A stretch of DNA of 64,000 bases from contig JALIGW010000002.1 of assembly GCA_023053685.1 (NCBI GenBank), forward strand, positions 165,423,034 through 165,487,033, read 5' to 3'. The notes beneath the pieces were generated by a model. The model did no database searches, was not told the DNA's origin, and worked only from the letters and a program-made list of their open reading frames with translations. Source of the stretch: Diadophis punctatus similis. Lineage: Eukaryota > Chordata > Lepidosauria > Squamata > Dipsadidae. Position numbers and translations under genes: made by a program. Positions 20,961 to 32,945 of this stretch are shown here, one piece after another. The stretch's first letter is position 1; each line of letters opens with the position of its first letter.

Positions 20961-21321
20961 CATGGTGGGACACATCCGATCTAGAACCAAGGTGGGACAC
21001 ATCTGATCTAGAACCAATGTGAGCAATCCTAACAGACATCAATCAGGCAGAAAACAAAACATTTGCTTATATTGTTCCACTGATGCTTGACTCCAAAGAT
21101 TGCATATCACAATAAATAAACAAAATGGGGTGGACATTTGGTCCTCCTTTCTCCTGACTGTCAGCAAGAATAAGATGACATCTACAGGAATTCCTCAACT
21201 TATGACCATTATTGAGACCAGGATATCTATTGCTAACCAAGGCGGTTGTTAATTAATCTTGTCCGATTTTATGACCTTTTTTTATTACTGAAGTTACTGA
21301 TTGTTGTCACTGTTTTTTGTA

Positions 21322-21706
21322 CAGGTATTCCTCGACTTATGACCACAAAATTTCTGTTGTTGTGAGATATCTGTTAAGTGAGTTTTGCCCCATTTTATGA
21401 CCTTTCTTGCCACAGTTGTTAAGAGAATCACTGCATTTGATAAATTAGTGACATGGTTGTTAAGTGAATCTGGCTTCCCCATTGATTTTGCTTGTGAAAA
21501 GGTTGCAAAAGGTGATCATATGACCCCAGGACACAGAAACAATCATAAGTATGAACCAATTGCCAAGCATCTGAATTTTGATCACATGATCATGGGGATG
21601 CTACAAAGGTCATAAGTGTGAAAAATGGCCATAAGTCGCTTTTTTCCAGTGATGTTGTCACTTTGAACGGTCACTAAATGAATTGTTGTAAGTAAAAAAC
21701 TACCTG
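21322..21706. mobile_element. Mariner-type MITE (inner copy), 385 bp
   Basis: The ends are 'caggtattcctcgacttatg' and '...aaactacctg', flanked by TA at 21320-21321 and 21707-21708. The interior has 'catggttgttaagtgaatct' and 'gaattttgatcacatgatca'. It lies within a second copy of the same family. No transposase frame. Confidence 0.8.
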
Positions 21707-21708
21707 TA

Positions 21709-21785
21709 CTGGGGTTTTATCCTTATAAGCTGTTACCGAGAGTGAGTTGGGAAGCCGTATACATTTTCTTAAAATAAATAAGCAA
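21709..21785 (+). mobile_element. LINE 3'-tail-like fragment between the mariner copies
   Basis: 'ataagctgttaccgagagtg' followed by 'ttcttaaaataaataa' resembles L2-type 3' tails of the pattern 'taagctgcc..gagagt..ggcg-tata'. Together with 'ttttttgta' left of the inner copy, it appears to have been the actual target of the inner insertion. Confidence 0.45.
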
Positions 21786-22222
21786 ATCACTGCAGTTAAG
21801 TAAATCACATGGTTGTTAAGAGAATGCAGGTTCCCCCATTTACTCTGCTTGTCAGAAACTGGCTGGAAAGATTGCAAATGGCGATCACATGACCCTGGGA
21901 TGCTGCAACCATTGTAAAGACATGCTGATTGCCAAGTGCCTGAATTTTGATCATGTGACTGTGAAGATGCTGTGATGGTCACAAGTATGAGGACTGGTCA
22001 TCAGTCTTTTTTATTTTCTCAGTCACCAAATGAATGGCTGCAAGTCAAGGACTACCTGTATTATGTAGTAGAGAAGTGCACAATTATTGGAATGTATAAA
22101 CAAACATTTCATCCCAAAGACTTCACACTCACACTGCCGAAATCTGTATGCTGTCCTTAAACCTGTAAAATTCCATAATGAACGAACGGTAAAGACTGCT
22201 TGCTTCATCACATGGATTAAAT

Positions 22223-22448
22223 CAGTGGTTCTCAACCTTCCTAATGCCGCGACCCGCACCCCGCCCCCGCGACCCCACCGCAACCCGCTGCCATGCCCAC
22301 TGCCGCAACCCCCGCCCAGCCGCCGCCATTTGGGTTCTTTTACCCTCTGCACATGCACAGAGGGTAAAAGAACCCAAATGGCGGCGTCCGGGCGAAGTTT
22401 CCCGACCCCTGTGAAAGGGTCGTTCGACCCCCAGGTTGAGAACCGCTG
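22223..22448. mobile_element. SPIN-like hAT MITE, 226 bp
   Basis: The left end 'cagtggttctcaaccttcct' with 'aatgccgcgaccc' and the right end 'aaagggtcgttcgaccccca' with 'ggttgagaaccgctg' match my recollection of SPIN, a hAT family known for horizontal transfer among tetrapods. The 8-bp flanks gattaaat (22215-22222) and gattaaac (22449-22456) differ at one base. The interior contains a perfect 28-bp inverted repeat (22322-22349 and 22358-22385) with an 8-nt loop. Confidence 0.75.
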
Positions 22449-22456
22449 GATTAAAC

Positions 22457-23144
22457 ATTCAGAAATGGCAACTGGAAATGTACCACGTTCAGACAGATAC
22501 GGGGAAGGAGAAACAGGCCTTCTGTAACCATACCAGCAATTGCCCTTTGGGTCCTACAGTAGAAAACATTTGCTGGTTGCTCAGCATAATATTTGAAATC
22601 AATTGTTTAGTCTTGCTCTATTTCCCCGCACATAAACAGATAATTCTAAGAGTTTATCTGCACATTTATCTTTAGCCCTGAAAGTTAAGTAATTAATTCA
22701 GCACCCGCTCTTCCAACAGTTGCTTGTTAGCCTTCGCAGTACATTTCTCTATTCTCCTCCAAACAGGAAAAAAAGCCTAGGTACTGCGGAGACCTATTTG
22801 TTCAGATGTGAAAACAACACCAGCTCTGATCAATTTTCGTTCCTACTTAACTAGGAGAATAGCCTCAAACATTATTGACCTTCTTTTAACTGACTGCCAG
22901 GCTACAAAGCACAGCAAGAGTATATCAAATTGGCTCAAGGTTTCAAAAGAGAAAGCGGAGCAAAATACCACAAAAATCTAAACTCTTTTTCCTCTTCAAA
23001 CTTTAAACACAAAATCAACCTAATCTTTCCATGGCAAAGTGTTTCATGTTTCCTCCTTTCATTTTGGAAAGCATGTTATATAGAAACTGATATCTATCAA
23101 TATAAATAGATCAGTAGATTTTGTACTGGGTTAGGTACTATTTG
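22457..23144. other. Unassigned stretch
   Basis: No repeat ends, exons or RNA genes are recognised. Confidence 0.45.
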
Positions 23145-23152
23145 CTATAGAT

Positions 23153-23586
23153 CAGTGATGGCGAACCTTTTTTCCCTCGGGTGCCGAAAGCGTGTGTGCA
23201 TGCTCTATCATGCACATGCGAGTGCCAACACCCAAAATTCAATGCCTGGTGAGGGCGAAAACGGCCTCCCCCGCCCCCGCAGAGGTCCTCTGGAGGCTGG
23301 AAATGGCCCGTTTTCCGACTTCCGGTGGGCCCGGTGGGCCCGTATTTTGCCCTCCCCAGGCTCCAGAGGCTTCCCTGGAGCCTGGGGAGGGTGAAAATGC
23401 CCCCCTGCCCCCCTGGAGGCCCTCCGGAAGCCTAAAATGCCCTCCCAGAGCCTCCGCGTGAGCCAAAAATCAGCTGGCCGGTGCACACATGCACGCTGGA
23501 GCTGAGCTAGGGCAACGGCTCGCGTGCCAGCAGATATGGTTCTGCGTGCCACCTGTGGCACGCGTGCCATAGGTTCGCCATCACTG
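23153..23586. mobile_element. hAT element of the 'cagtgatggcgaacc' family, 434 bp
   Basis: The termini are 'cagtgatggcgaacc' and 'ggttcgccatcactg'. A perfect 8-bp duplication, ctatagat, flanks it (23145-23152, 23587-23594). Orientation is opposite to the 1944 copy. One palindromic unit is present (arms 23349-23364 and 23376-23391). The 142-codon minus frame crosses the element border and is not a gene. Confidence 0.85.
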
Positions 23587-23594
23587 CTATAGAT

Positions 23595-25288
23595 TGATAC
23601 TTCACTTTTCATTTTCAAAAAACAAAGTCCAGGCAATTTTCAAAAATATGGACCATATAAAACAATAACCCGTTACGGAAAAGAGAAAGCATTCAACACC
23701 AATAGCCAATATATAAAATTCAGGAACAGCAGACTCAAATGCTTATTTGTGATGGAATTACGATGAATTGTGAAGTGGCTAAATTTATGAGAGATATTAA
23801 ATTACCAGAACAGTAAGTAGTCAAAAATAACATGTAAACTGGTTTTTATTTGTTTATTACACCAATTTCTATCCTACTGGCTCACTAGATTCCACATGGC
23901 ATACAGTAATGTAAAATAAGCACAGTGAAATAAGTAATTCAGAATAAGAATTAAGATCATCACCATAGAAACTAAAATGAGAGAAAATCAGCAGCGCTAA
24001 TTCCCAAAGGCATGTGCAAAAGAGTGTGGGCTTCGTTGCTGTTCTAAGAGATAGGAAGGTGGGGCCCTCCAAATCTTGGAAGCGGGGGGTCAGAAGGATC
24101 CATAGGGTTGGGCTAGTAATAGAAAAGTCTGCCTTCCCTAAGAAACAATTCACACTTTACAAACCTTATTCCTGTTTAAATTGAAAGAAGTGGGAGTAAG
24201 GGCTTCTAAAATGTGCCCGGGACAACCAATGAAGTTGAACAATGAGAGATTTGGAACAAGCAAAAATAAATACTTCACACAGCCATTTTACTTTGAAAAT
24301 GTTTAAAGGGAGATCTGACCTCAGCAAATGAAGGCTAACATTACTGAACACTGTATGCTAGCTTGGGGATGTATATCATTATGCATCATAACACTAATCC
24401 TCAGGAAAAAAAATTAATGAGAATATCTGCATCTGAATTGCTTAGAGACATTACAGAGATCTGAATGAGCTTGTATTAGTCAGCATGACAGAATTATACA
24501 ACTCTTCTGTTAAACTCTTCTTTACAAGAAATCAATATCAATGCATACAAGAAGTTGTTCCGTAATGGTGCATTTCTTACATGCCTTTGTAAGCATCTGG
24601 GGCTGCCCACTGTGAAAAGTAATTGATGCTATATAGAAATTAGTGCAAGCTAATTTCTGAACTATTGTATTTTAACCTCTTATTTCTATTTATTTCTATT
24701 TCACCATTTCTTGGAGACAAACTCATGAAACTGAATAGTTACAGGTTCAGATTAACGAGATACTGTAGGTACTTTGTTCTTGCGTACCAAAATTTAAGGG
24801 TGTTTTGTTTTACTTAAGTCTAAAATATAATTTTTCATACAACATATTATTAACTAATACTATACTGAAATCTATCTTCCAATTTTACAGAAATGTCTTT
24901 CTCTGTAAAACAGAATTTTGTTTTACTGTCCCATTCTCAAAATACTTTCAAATTTCTTAACTTGCCTTTGGGTTTTGAAAATATCCACAGAAGGGCTTCT
25001 TTTCATTCTTTCTTTGGATTTAATTGATTGATGAGTATTATGATCAATATTTAATGCATCAATGAGGCTTAGCCCCAAACTGGTGAATGACATCCTTATT
25101 CAGTGGTTATCATAGATGATAAACAGGAAGGGAAATAGTACTGATCTCTTTCATACCCCACAGAGGAGGAGCTTAGGAAACAATCTATCCAACACCCACT
25201 GGAACTATTCACAAAGGAAAGAAGGAGAAAAATGACTGCAAAACAGTTCCCCCAATTCTCAAGACTTGCAGCTGGTCCAGAAGGATTT
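23595..25288. other. Unassigned stretch
   Basis: Mostly AT-rich, apparently unique sequence. A 'tttttatttgtttattacac' run near 23845 suggests the 3' end of a decayed antisense LINE or SINE. No coding sequence is supported. Confidence 0.45.
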
Positions 25289-25420
25289 AACAGATTAACA
25301 GAGTAGTCATCTAGTCCAACCCCCTGCCCAAGCAGGAGACTCTACATCTGCCTCTACCTAGGATCGAACTCACAACCTCCTGCTTGTGAGGCAAGAGCTC
25401 CACCTCTAGGCCACATCAGT
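25289..25420 (-). mobile_element. CR1-tailed tRNA-type SINE
   Basis: On the minus strand the head has A box TGGCCTAGAGG (25413-25403) and B box GTTCGATCC (25369-25361), both matching the pol III consensus. A short linker with 'ggtagaggcagatgtagag' leads to the CR1 LINE 3' end 'gcagggggttggactagatg'. This joins a tRNA-like promoter to a CR1 tail, so CR1 reverse transcriptase is the likely mobiliser. A truncated copy is at 4291-4393. Confidence 0.7.
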
Positions 25421-26689
25421 TGTGGATACTGTGGTAGATAGTATCAAAAGCCACTGAGAGATCAAGGCCCTTGAGGATGGATTATCTCTATCCCAACTCT
25501 ATCACAGGTTATCAATAAGCATGAAGGAAGCTATTCTTGGCCCAAAACCTGACTCAAATGCATCTAAATAATCTACTTCCTTCAGGATTCTCTGCAGGTT
25601 CCATTCAACCATAGGGGTAGATTGGTGACAGGATAGTAGTTGTCCAAGACTTTTGGTTCTAACATCAAACTCTCGAGTAGGCGGCACCATCACTGTCTAC
25701 TTTAAAGATGAAATATCCACCCACTGTCTCAGAGAGGCTAATACCTCAGCATGAACCAACTATAAATTACTTCCCTTGCTGCCTTAACAACCCAGGACGG
25801 ATTAACAGATAAGTGGCCAAGGTTATAGGAAGGAGAATCCTGTGCACTTCCTCAAGAGTCACTGACTTGAACTCATCCCACCTGCTTAGTTGAAGTCTAG
25901 CTTGGAGCAAGTCTGAATGACTTTGCCGATCACATATTTAAATATTCCTCACAGTGATCCTGCATATGATTCATATTATTCTATGTCTAATATTAAACTA
26001 TGATGCTTTGCCATCCTTATCACCACACAGTAATCCTGAATATGGGCGGTTATCCATATTCAATCAGACTTGCTCTCTTCGAAGTCTTTTTCCAATGATA
26101 ATCCAGGTCTCTGTTTCATTTCCAAGGGCTCCTCACTAAACCACAGTGTACTCAAGGATTGGTGTACAAAAAGAGACAATTCATCCATTCCAGGCAGTGA
26201 CTAAGGCCTTGGACGAACCAGCCATCAGAGCCTCAGAGAAAACCCAGGTTTCCTCTGGAAACCCACTGGATACACCAATCATCTGGGGCAGGCCAATCCA
26301 ATGGACCCTATATCCCTCCCTATATCTGCCCTGAGACAAAAATCAGGTCTAATAAGTGGCTATCACCATTCATCAAACCATTGATCTACTGGGCCAAGTC
26401 AGTGGTTGCTAGGGAGGCTACAAATTGAGCCAATCTGGACTGGACACTGCTAGACAGAAAAGTGAAATCCCCACCACCAATGCCTCAGGAATTATATTGC
26501 CAGCAGCAGAATCCAGCAGCTCAGGTAAGAATTGTGCTGAGCTGCAGGGAGGGCAGTAGCAAACCCACCTAGAGTCCAACTTCAACTAAAGTACTATACC
26601 TTGCATTCAATTATCTGCAGAGCAGAGCCACTGACAATCTTCAAGGACTCATGGATGATTACAGCTGCTCCATCCCACCCCACCTTTGA
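25421..26689. other. Probable old unclassified interspersed repeat, no gene
   Basis: The text (for example 'atagtatcaaaagccactga' and 'cccaaaacctgactcaaatg') resembles a repeat I recall from reptile genomes in antisense orientation, but I cannot name it. It seems to continue after the hAT at 26698. The open frames are short and without motifs. Confidence 0.35.
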
Positions 26690-26697
26690 GTGTCAGC

Positions 26698-26833
26698 CAG
26701 TGATGGGTTCTAAATCCCATCACTACCGGTTCGTGCAAATGCGCAGAAGTATCCGGGACGGGTGGGCGGAGCCTCCCACCACTGGCGGTATCGGTTCGTA
26801 GAACCGTACCGTATCGGTAGCAATCCACCGCTG
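26698..26833. mobile_element. hAT MITE, 136 bp ('cagtgatgggtt' type)
   Basis: The ends are 'cagtgatgggttctaaatcc' and 'cggtagcaatccaccgctg'. A perfect 8-bp duplication, gtgtcagc, flanks it (26690-26697, 26834-26841). The subterminal 'taccggttcg' is shared with the 8066 and 34565 elements. Confidence 0.85.
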
Positions 26834-26841
26834 GTGTCAGC

Positions 26842-29028
26842 TGATGTAAAAACTGAATGCTGGGCGGGCAGAATTCTGAGAGAGGTATACCCCTCTACCA
26901 GGCCACGCAGGTCTTGTTTCTACATACCATTCTTATTCATTCCACTAATTTCTTATCACAAGTTGGCATAATAGAAATGATGTTCCTGTAAAAAAAGGGT
27001 CGAAGTTATGAGATACTGATCTATCAGTGGCTCTGCTAACTTCCATGATCCTTTGCAGTATTAATCTAGATATCACATTATCTGTTGGCAAAATAATGGA
27101 CCCCCTCCCAGTCCAGCACCCTCTACATTGTCTGATTACTGTGCTATCATCTCCAACCATCATGGTTATTGAGATCGTTGGCTGAAAATGATGGGGTATG
27201 TAGACCAACATATCTGTGAATCCTAAATTGGGAAGACCAGTCCTATCACGTTCCACTTTGAAAATTCCAAAAGTCAGGTGATAAAACCTAATTGAAGTAG
27301 GATTGGGTCTGTTTCTAATAATCATCACAAGCAGCAGCATGGAATACAGGAGTTAAAAAGAAAATGGGCGTGCAGTAAAAGGGATGAAGCCACATGGGAA
27401 TAGCTTACCATATCTGAATGCCCTCGGTGCAATACTTGATAGTGGATTAAAATATAGAAGGCATATTTTTTTAACATTAACTTTCTGGCTGAGAAATACA
27501 CACATTGCAGAAATGTAGGCAATTCAGGAGAACAGTTTTCAAATTCTGAGCTTTCTCTCCTGTTTTCCTAAAATAATTATTCATATCTGACAAAATGATT
27601 GTGCACAGTTGCCAGGGGGCAAACACTCATTGCAAAATTAGCACAGGGAGCCAATTTGCTAGAGATCCGTGATGTCTGAAAATACCCTTTCCTTGAACTG
27701 GCATGATGACAATGTCAGTTCAAGTTGGAACGACCCTGGAGCCAAACATTCCCAAATATGGAAAGAAGAATGCAATCTACTTTCAACACAGAAATAGGAT
27801 GAGGCACAAAGCAACTCCATCAGAAGTATCATGGATCCTGGGTTGCCCAATGTATTTATGAAGTCTTAAGAAGGCTGCTGTTCAAAATATCCAACTTATT
27901 CAGAAATATCAGGAATAATGTACTAATGTAGAAATGCTAAATCCAAACACTGGGAATAATTTCTGAAAATACTTTAGCCCCTAGATTTGCCTTGCTATAA
28001 TTTAATATGGCAGAGACAATAAATGCTTCTACTAGTGTGATCTATGAAGACAGAGCAGCAACATGTGTTTTTCCTCTCCGAAAAGCAAGGAATAATGTTT
28101 GGAGAGATTGAGGCTATATGCGCATTTTAAAATAATCTCTATATTTAAACACCATATATTCCATTCCCTAAAAGAAATATAGCAGACACTGTGTATGGAG
28201 AATTCCACCCCCTTGCTCAGTTGTAATTATCTTCGGTGCTATGTCATCCTAGGAATAAAAGTCCTGAAAATGAAGTCATCCAATTGTAAGGCCATTCTGA
28301 GAACAGAATACATCTTTGCCTGCTTTGCCAAGCACTTTGCACCCACTTGGGTTCTTGATATAATTAAACTTAAGCCCGTATCTTTCAAAGCCTGTTCTTC
28401 TAGCACTCCAGCAGCCAGCGTTCAGCATCCTTGGGTGCGTCTGACATTTGGTCATCCTTATCCCCAGGCAAGTAGCAAAAGATGCAGTCCACAACGTTTT
28501 TTCTCTGGGGCACATTTCAACAGATTTGATATATAGTTTCTACATATCATGTTTTTGTCTTCCCAGCAAATGACAGTGACAGCCTGGTTTACGCAGCACT
28601 TCTGAACCACAGCATTCTGCGATCTGACAGTCTGTCCTAACTGAATGAGAAGAAAAGACATCATGTTGTAGGAATGTTGCAGAAGCTGTTGCATACACTA
28701 ACTTCCTTTGTTGATTATTTCCCCCGTCTTCCCTATACTTTTTAATTTCATGAAACGAGGCCTAGTTCCAGAAAGCAAGGAAAACACAACTAGACCTAGC
28801 TTCTGTTTTTCTTAAAGGCCAAGAAATCAGATTTCCAAAAATGTGGTCAGTAGGTCTTTAGTGGGACATGATGTCCCGTAGATTTTTAGTTTTCAATAAT
28901 AAAAAGGAAGGAAGCATAAGATACCTCTGCTACATATTTTTCATTATTTTATCTTTATCCACTGCAATTTCTCCTGCTATCCATTCTCTAAAGCTTGCAT
29001 AATATATATTTCACTATAGGGTTATAGC
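26842..29028. other. Largely unique stretch
   Basis: No transposon end, exon or RNA gene is recognised. Frames of up to 131 codons (26945-27340, minus) show no known domain and no codon periodicity that I can judge by eye. Confidence 0.4.
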
Positions 29029-31199
29029 CAGGGATGGTATTCACTTACTTTCCCTACCGGTTTGCAAATGTGAGCGCGCGCTCACTTGCTTCGCGTGCAC
29101 GCACCCCTTCCACGCATGCACACATCCTTCTGCGCATGCACTTTGCTCACGTGCGCAGCTTGCATGCATGCACATGGCTTGAAAACGTGCCTAAATAGGA
29201 CGGCATAGTGCCTGGAAAAACGCTTGTGTGAACACGGAGGCTACATCGTGCCGTACCTCTGCAGTCTGCAAATCAAGGCCAGAATATCTTTGGAGAGAGA
29301 GTTAAATTTGGGCAAATAAAAGGGGGGACATGGAAGGTTCCCCCCTTTCTACCAACTGCTGGGTTAAATGAAAGCAGGAGAATTGAAATGAAATTCTCCC
29401 TGGATTTGCAGAAACCCTCCTTTTGAGGTTTTTTGCAGGGAGAGAAAAGAAGGTGGGGTGGGGGTGGGGGGTCTCTCTGGAGCCCCCCTTGCTCCAAATA
29501 TATGAGGAGCTGGTGAGTCCAGTCCTTCCTCGAGGGTGGTTTTTGTAGTTCTGCTACGTGGACATGCCCGGCAGCAGCAGCGATGGCGGCGATGGGGGCA
29601 GAGTTTGCCTGAGCTCTCTGCCATCCTAGAACCACACTGCACGCGGGGGAGTTTTCCATCACGGTGCAGTTCCAGGATGGTGGAGAGCTTGCTTGGGAGA
29701 GCCAGCGGCGGTGGCAGAGATTGCTTGGGAGAGGCCAAGGAAGCTCTCTGCCATCCTGCACGGGGAAGTTTTCCGGCGCGGCGCAGTTTTGGGATGGCAG
29801 AGACCTTGCTTGGGAGAGCCAGCGGCGGTGGCAGAGATTGCTTGGGAGAGGCCAAGGAAGCTCTCTGTCATCCCAGAACCGTGCCATGAGGCGGTGGCGG
29901 TTTACCTGTTGAGGCTTTGAGCCTCAGCGCACCAAACCAGAAAGGAGGCAGGTGGGCAGGAAGGGACGCGGCCCTGAGCCTCAACAGGTAACCAGGAGCC
30001 TCTTCCTCTGCTGGCCTTGCACGCCAAACTTTGCGCAGCAGCAGGAAGCAGCCCGAGAGCCGGGCCGGGCACCAACATGCTCTGCAGCCGAGCTGAGCCC
30101 TGCGCATCTCTCTGCCTCCTACCTCGCCTGCCTCCTCCTCCTGCCAGGCAGGGAAGGGGGCAGCGAGAGGGGCAGCCACTTCCAAGTGCAGGCCTGGCCC
30201 TCTCCCCGACAGAGGCGACAGAGCTGTGAAGGACCCTCACCTCCCACCCTCCTGGAGCACCACAGCCGCGTTTCACTTTCTTCCTTCTCCTGCCACCACC
30301 CCTCTTAGCCCCAACGCAGAAGCTGCGTCTCCCCCAAGGGCCGCCCATCCACCCACTGGCCGGGCCTGGCCAGAAGTGGTGCTTCTCCCATCACGGGCTG
30401 TACTTTTTTCCACCGTGGCTTTTGCCAGTGGGGGGTGAAAAGCGAACTCCAGGCAGTGGCAGGCGGCGCTGCCCAGCCTCTCGGACCACCGTCCGCCACT
30501 GCCTGGAGCTCGCTTTTCAAACCAACCCCCCTTGCCACCCAAACCCGTGCAGGGAAACTCCCCGGGAGTTCCAGGATGCCCTGAACTCTGGAGTTTTTTC
30601 TTGCGCGGCTTTTGCTGGCAAGGGAGGGAAGCGAGCCGCCTGGATCTCGCTTTTCACACACACACCCCACTGCCCAAACTCGTGCAGGGAAACTTCCCGG
30701 GAGTTACAGGATGTCCCACCACCGTCCCTCTCCGCCCCAGCGCAGCAGCTGCATCTTCCATCAATGCGGGGGCTGCTAGCTCCCTTCCTCGTGGCTGGGC
30801 ACCCCCGACATGTTTGCCTGCCTTCGAGCCTGATAGGAGCTCCAGCCGCAGTGGTGGTGGAAGGAAAGATCCAGAGCGGCGGCAGCGGCACTCCAGAAGG
30901 GCGGCCCTTGGGGCCCTGGGAAAGCGCACAGTAAGGAGTTGCCGCTTTGGGTCCTCCCAGTCTGGAAAACGCTGCGGGAGAAACTACTGAGAGTGCCAGC
31001 GGGCTTCTTTGTCTATGCAAGCCCGGGGAGTGGTGACAAGGAAGTGCTGGAAACTCGGCTTCTGCGCATGCGCAGAAAACCCCGGGAGGGGATTCAAAAA
31101 AAAGATGGTGGCGCCCACAGACCAGCACCGACAGAACCGGTTCTGTGACATCACCAGCGGGTCGCTACTGGTTCGGGCGAACCGGGAGGAACCCACCCA
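29029..31199. mobile_element. GC-rich hAT-like block, about 2.2 kb, borders uncertain
   Basis: The left edge 'cagggatggtattcacttac' with 'ctaccggttt' matches the left end of the hAT at 55626. The right edge 'gaggaacccacccatg' matches the end type of the 42771 family. No common target duplication was found, so it may be two fused or rearranged elements. Inside are a 117-bp tandem duplication (29625-29880), a 24-bp inverted repeat (30437-30460 and 30495-30518, one mismatch) and a further direct duplication (30511-30580 and 30647-30713). Overlapping frames up to 204 codons on both strands reflect GC content. Confidence 0.5.
29625..29880. repeat. Tandem duplication, period 117 bp
   Basis: The segment beginning 'gcttgggagagccagcggcg' occurs at 29691 and again at 29808, with near identity through 'gccaaggaagctctctg'. 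The upstream parts also match imperfectly. Confidence 0.85.
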
Positions 31200-31530
31200 T
31201 GCTCTGTTGATGTAGCGCAGGACAGTGTTGGCTTTTTTAGCAGCTGCAGCACACTGATGATTCACACATAAGCAGTGGTCTACCAGTATACCTAGATCCC
31301 TCTCACAGGCACTACTGTTGAACCAGATACTGCCTATCCTGTACCTGTGCGTCTTTTTTTTTCCCTGCCTAGGTTCAGGATCTTACTTTTCTTGCCACTG
31401 AAATGCATGTTATTGGATAAGGCCCAATGCTCACATCTGTCAAGACTCTTCTGAATCTTGAGTCTATCTTCCAAAGTGTTAGCAATTTCCCCCAGCTTTG
31501 TGCCATCTGCAAATCTGATGAGCAATCAAT
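31200..31530 (-). pseudogene. Antisense CR1 LINE ORF2 fragment
   Basis: On the minus strand the peptides 'KLGEIANTLEDRLKIQKSLD' and 'CEHWALSNNMHFSGKKSKIL' (31525-31375) fit the block after the RT active site in CR1-type LINEs. 'CAAAAKKANTVLRYINRA' (about 31255-31203) fits the next conserved block. Stops separate them. Confidence 0.65.
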
Positions 31531-32803
31531 CAATTCCTTCAATCAAAGGAGGGTCTGAACATCAAAGTTTTACTATCTGTGAAAAGTTAGTTGCCAGCAA
31601 AGCTTTAATTAAAGCTCTTGATTAACTCTATGGGAAATTTAATAATAGCCACATACATAGCAATATACGCACATACTGACATAATACGGTAGGAGAAATG
31701 TTATTTTTCAAGCAGGGATATCCTTAATCCCAGCACTGTAGAAGAAATCAGGCTATTCATCAATCTGCTGCACTTTACTCTCTTCTGAAGTCAAAAGTAG
31801 GAGGGAGGGAGGGTTTATCTGCTTGCTGCTTACAGAACTATCTTACTGAATTCCGAGAAATCAGTGTTTTTCTATGCTGAAATATTATGAATAAAAAAAA
31901 TCAACTGCTCCACAAGAGGATCCTTGCTGTCTTTTATCTATTCAACTCTGGAACCCTCCACCATCACCAATGACAGAGTCATTTTCCCTTTAATATTTCA
32001 AATAAAGGCAGAACAGTGAACTAATTACAAGGACTTGATCAAGTGCCAATGTAGAAGAAAAATACTTTTTTCTTCTTATGCATTTTTTCCTTCTGAAGTG
32101 TGTCCCCAATCATCCCATTTTCCAGCTTCATAATGGTAAAAAAATATGGAAATATTATATTTTCCTAGCAGCTGAGAGACCGGAATTCAAGTGGGAAATG
32201 TACTATATAAAGGATGAAGAATCTGCATTCTCAAAAACCATATGTCAAATTGCATCTTTAATAGCTGTAAATATGCCGGTCTCCAAAAATATCCAGGGAA
32301 TCATATGTTACATGTTGTACCCCCTTCAGGTGATGCTGCTATTGAATTTACCTAAGAAGGTTAACTGAAAGATTAAAAGTAGAACAACTTTAACAGACTC
32401 CCTTTGATAACCAAAATCTTTTGATTTGCAGTAAGTGCAGAAAAAGCAGCAAAACTCTTTTTTGGGATTTCACCGTAACAGACCACATATGGTGCTAGCT
32501 GTATATTTTGTCCTTCCCTACTGCATATGAAAAAATAACATGTCTTGAAGAAGGATATGCTTTGACTCCTCTCCCTGGCTTCTAGCAAGATTTTCTTGCA
32601 AAGAACATTTGTGATCACCACCAGCAGGTTCACGACATCATCTATACTTTATGTAGGTCAGCCAAGTATTAAGAACTGAAAGCTGACAAAAATGTCAGAG
32701 AAGGTTAGAATTAAGAAACACAGCATAGGGAAGAGGAGGCAAGGAAGGTGTATAGACTATTTGCTAGCCTGTGAAGAGAAAGGATTTTCAATTTTGCATA
32801 TAT

Positions 32804-32805
<2 letters not shown>
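31531..32805. other. Unassigned stretch
   Basis: No repeat or exon is recognised. The 96-codon frame at 32078-32368 has no known domain. Confidence 0.4.

Positions 32806-32893
<88 letters not shown>
32806..32893. repeat. (GATA)n microsatellite, about 22 units
   Basis: A pure gata/atag array. The Tyr-Leu-Ser-Ile frames on the minus strand are translations of it. GATA repeats are abundant in snake genomes. Confidence 0.97.
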
Positions 32894-32894
<1 letters not shown>

Positions 32895-32945
32895 TTGTCC
32901 ATGCAAAAGGGATAAAACAATTGCCAGGATTTCAAAAGACAACTA

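Larger units (their letters stand above)
21185..22058. mobile_element. Mariner-type MITE (outer copy), interrupted
   Basis: The left end 'caggaattcctcaacttatg' (21185) and right end 'caaggactacctg' (22058) are flanked by TA. The body is homologous to the inner copy at 21322-21706. Its two halves, 21185-21319 and about 21785-22058, are separated by a LINE-tail-like piece and the inner copy. Confidence 0.7.

Noticed and set aside
23208..23636. 142-codon minus-strand frame
   Set aside because: It spans the border of a hAT with a perfect target duplication, so it cannot be an ancestral gene.
26945..27340. 131-codon minus-strand frame
   Set aside because: No domain, homologue or splice signals are recognised; a length like this is possible by chance in 64 kb.
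29273..29887. 204-codon minus-strand frame in the GC-rich block
   Set aside because: It is repetitive because of the 117-bp tandem duplication, and overlapping frames on both strands are equally long; composition explains it.
30517..31128. 203-codon minus-strand frame
   Set aside because: It lies in CpG-rich transposon-like DNA with a competing plus-strand frame of similar length and no domain.
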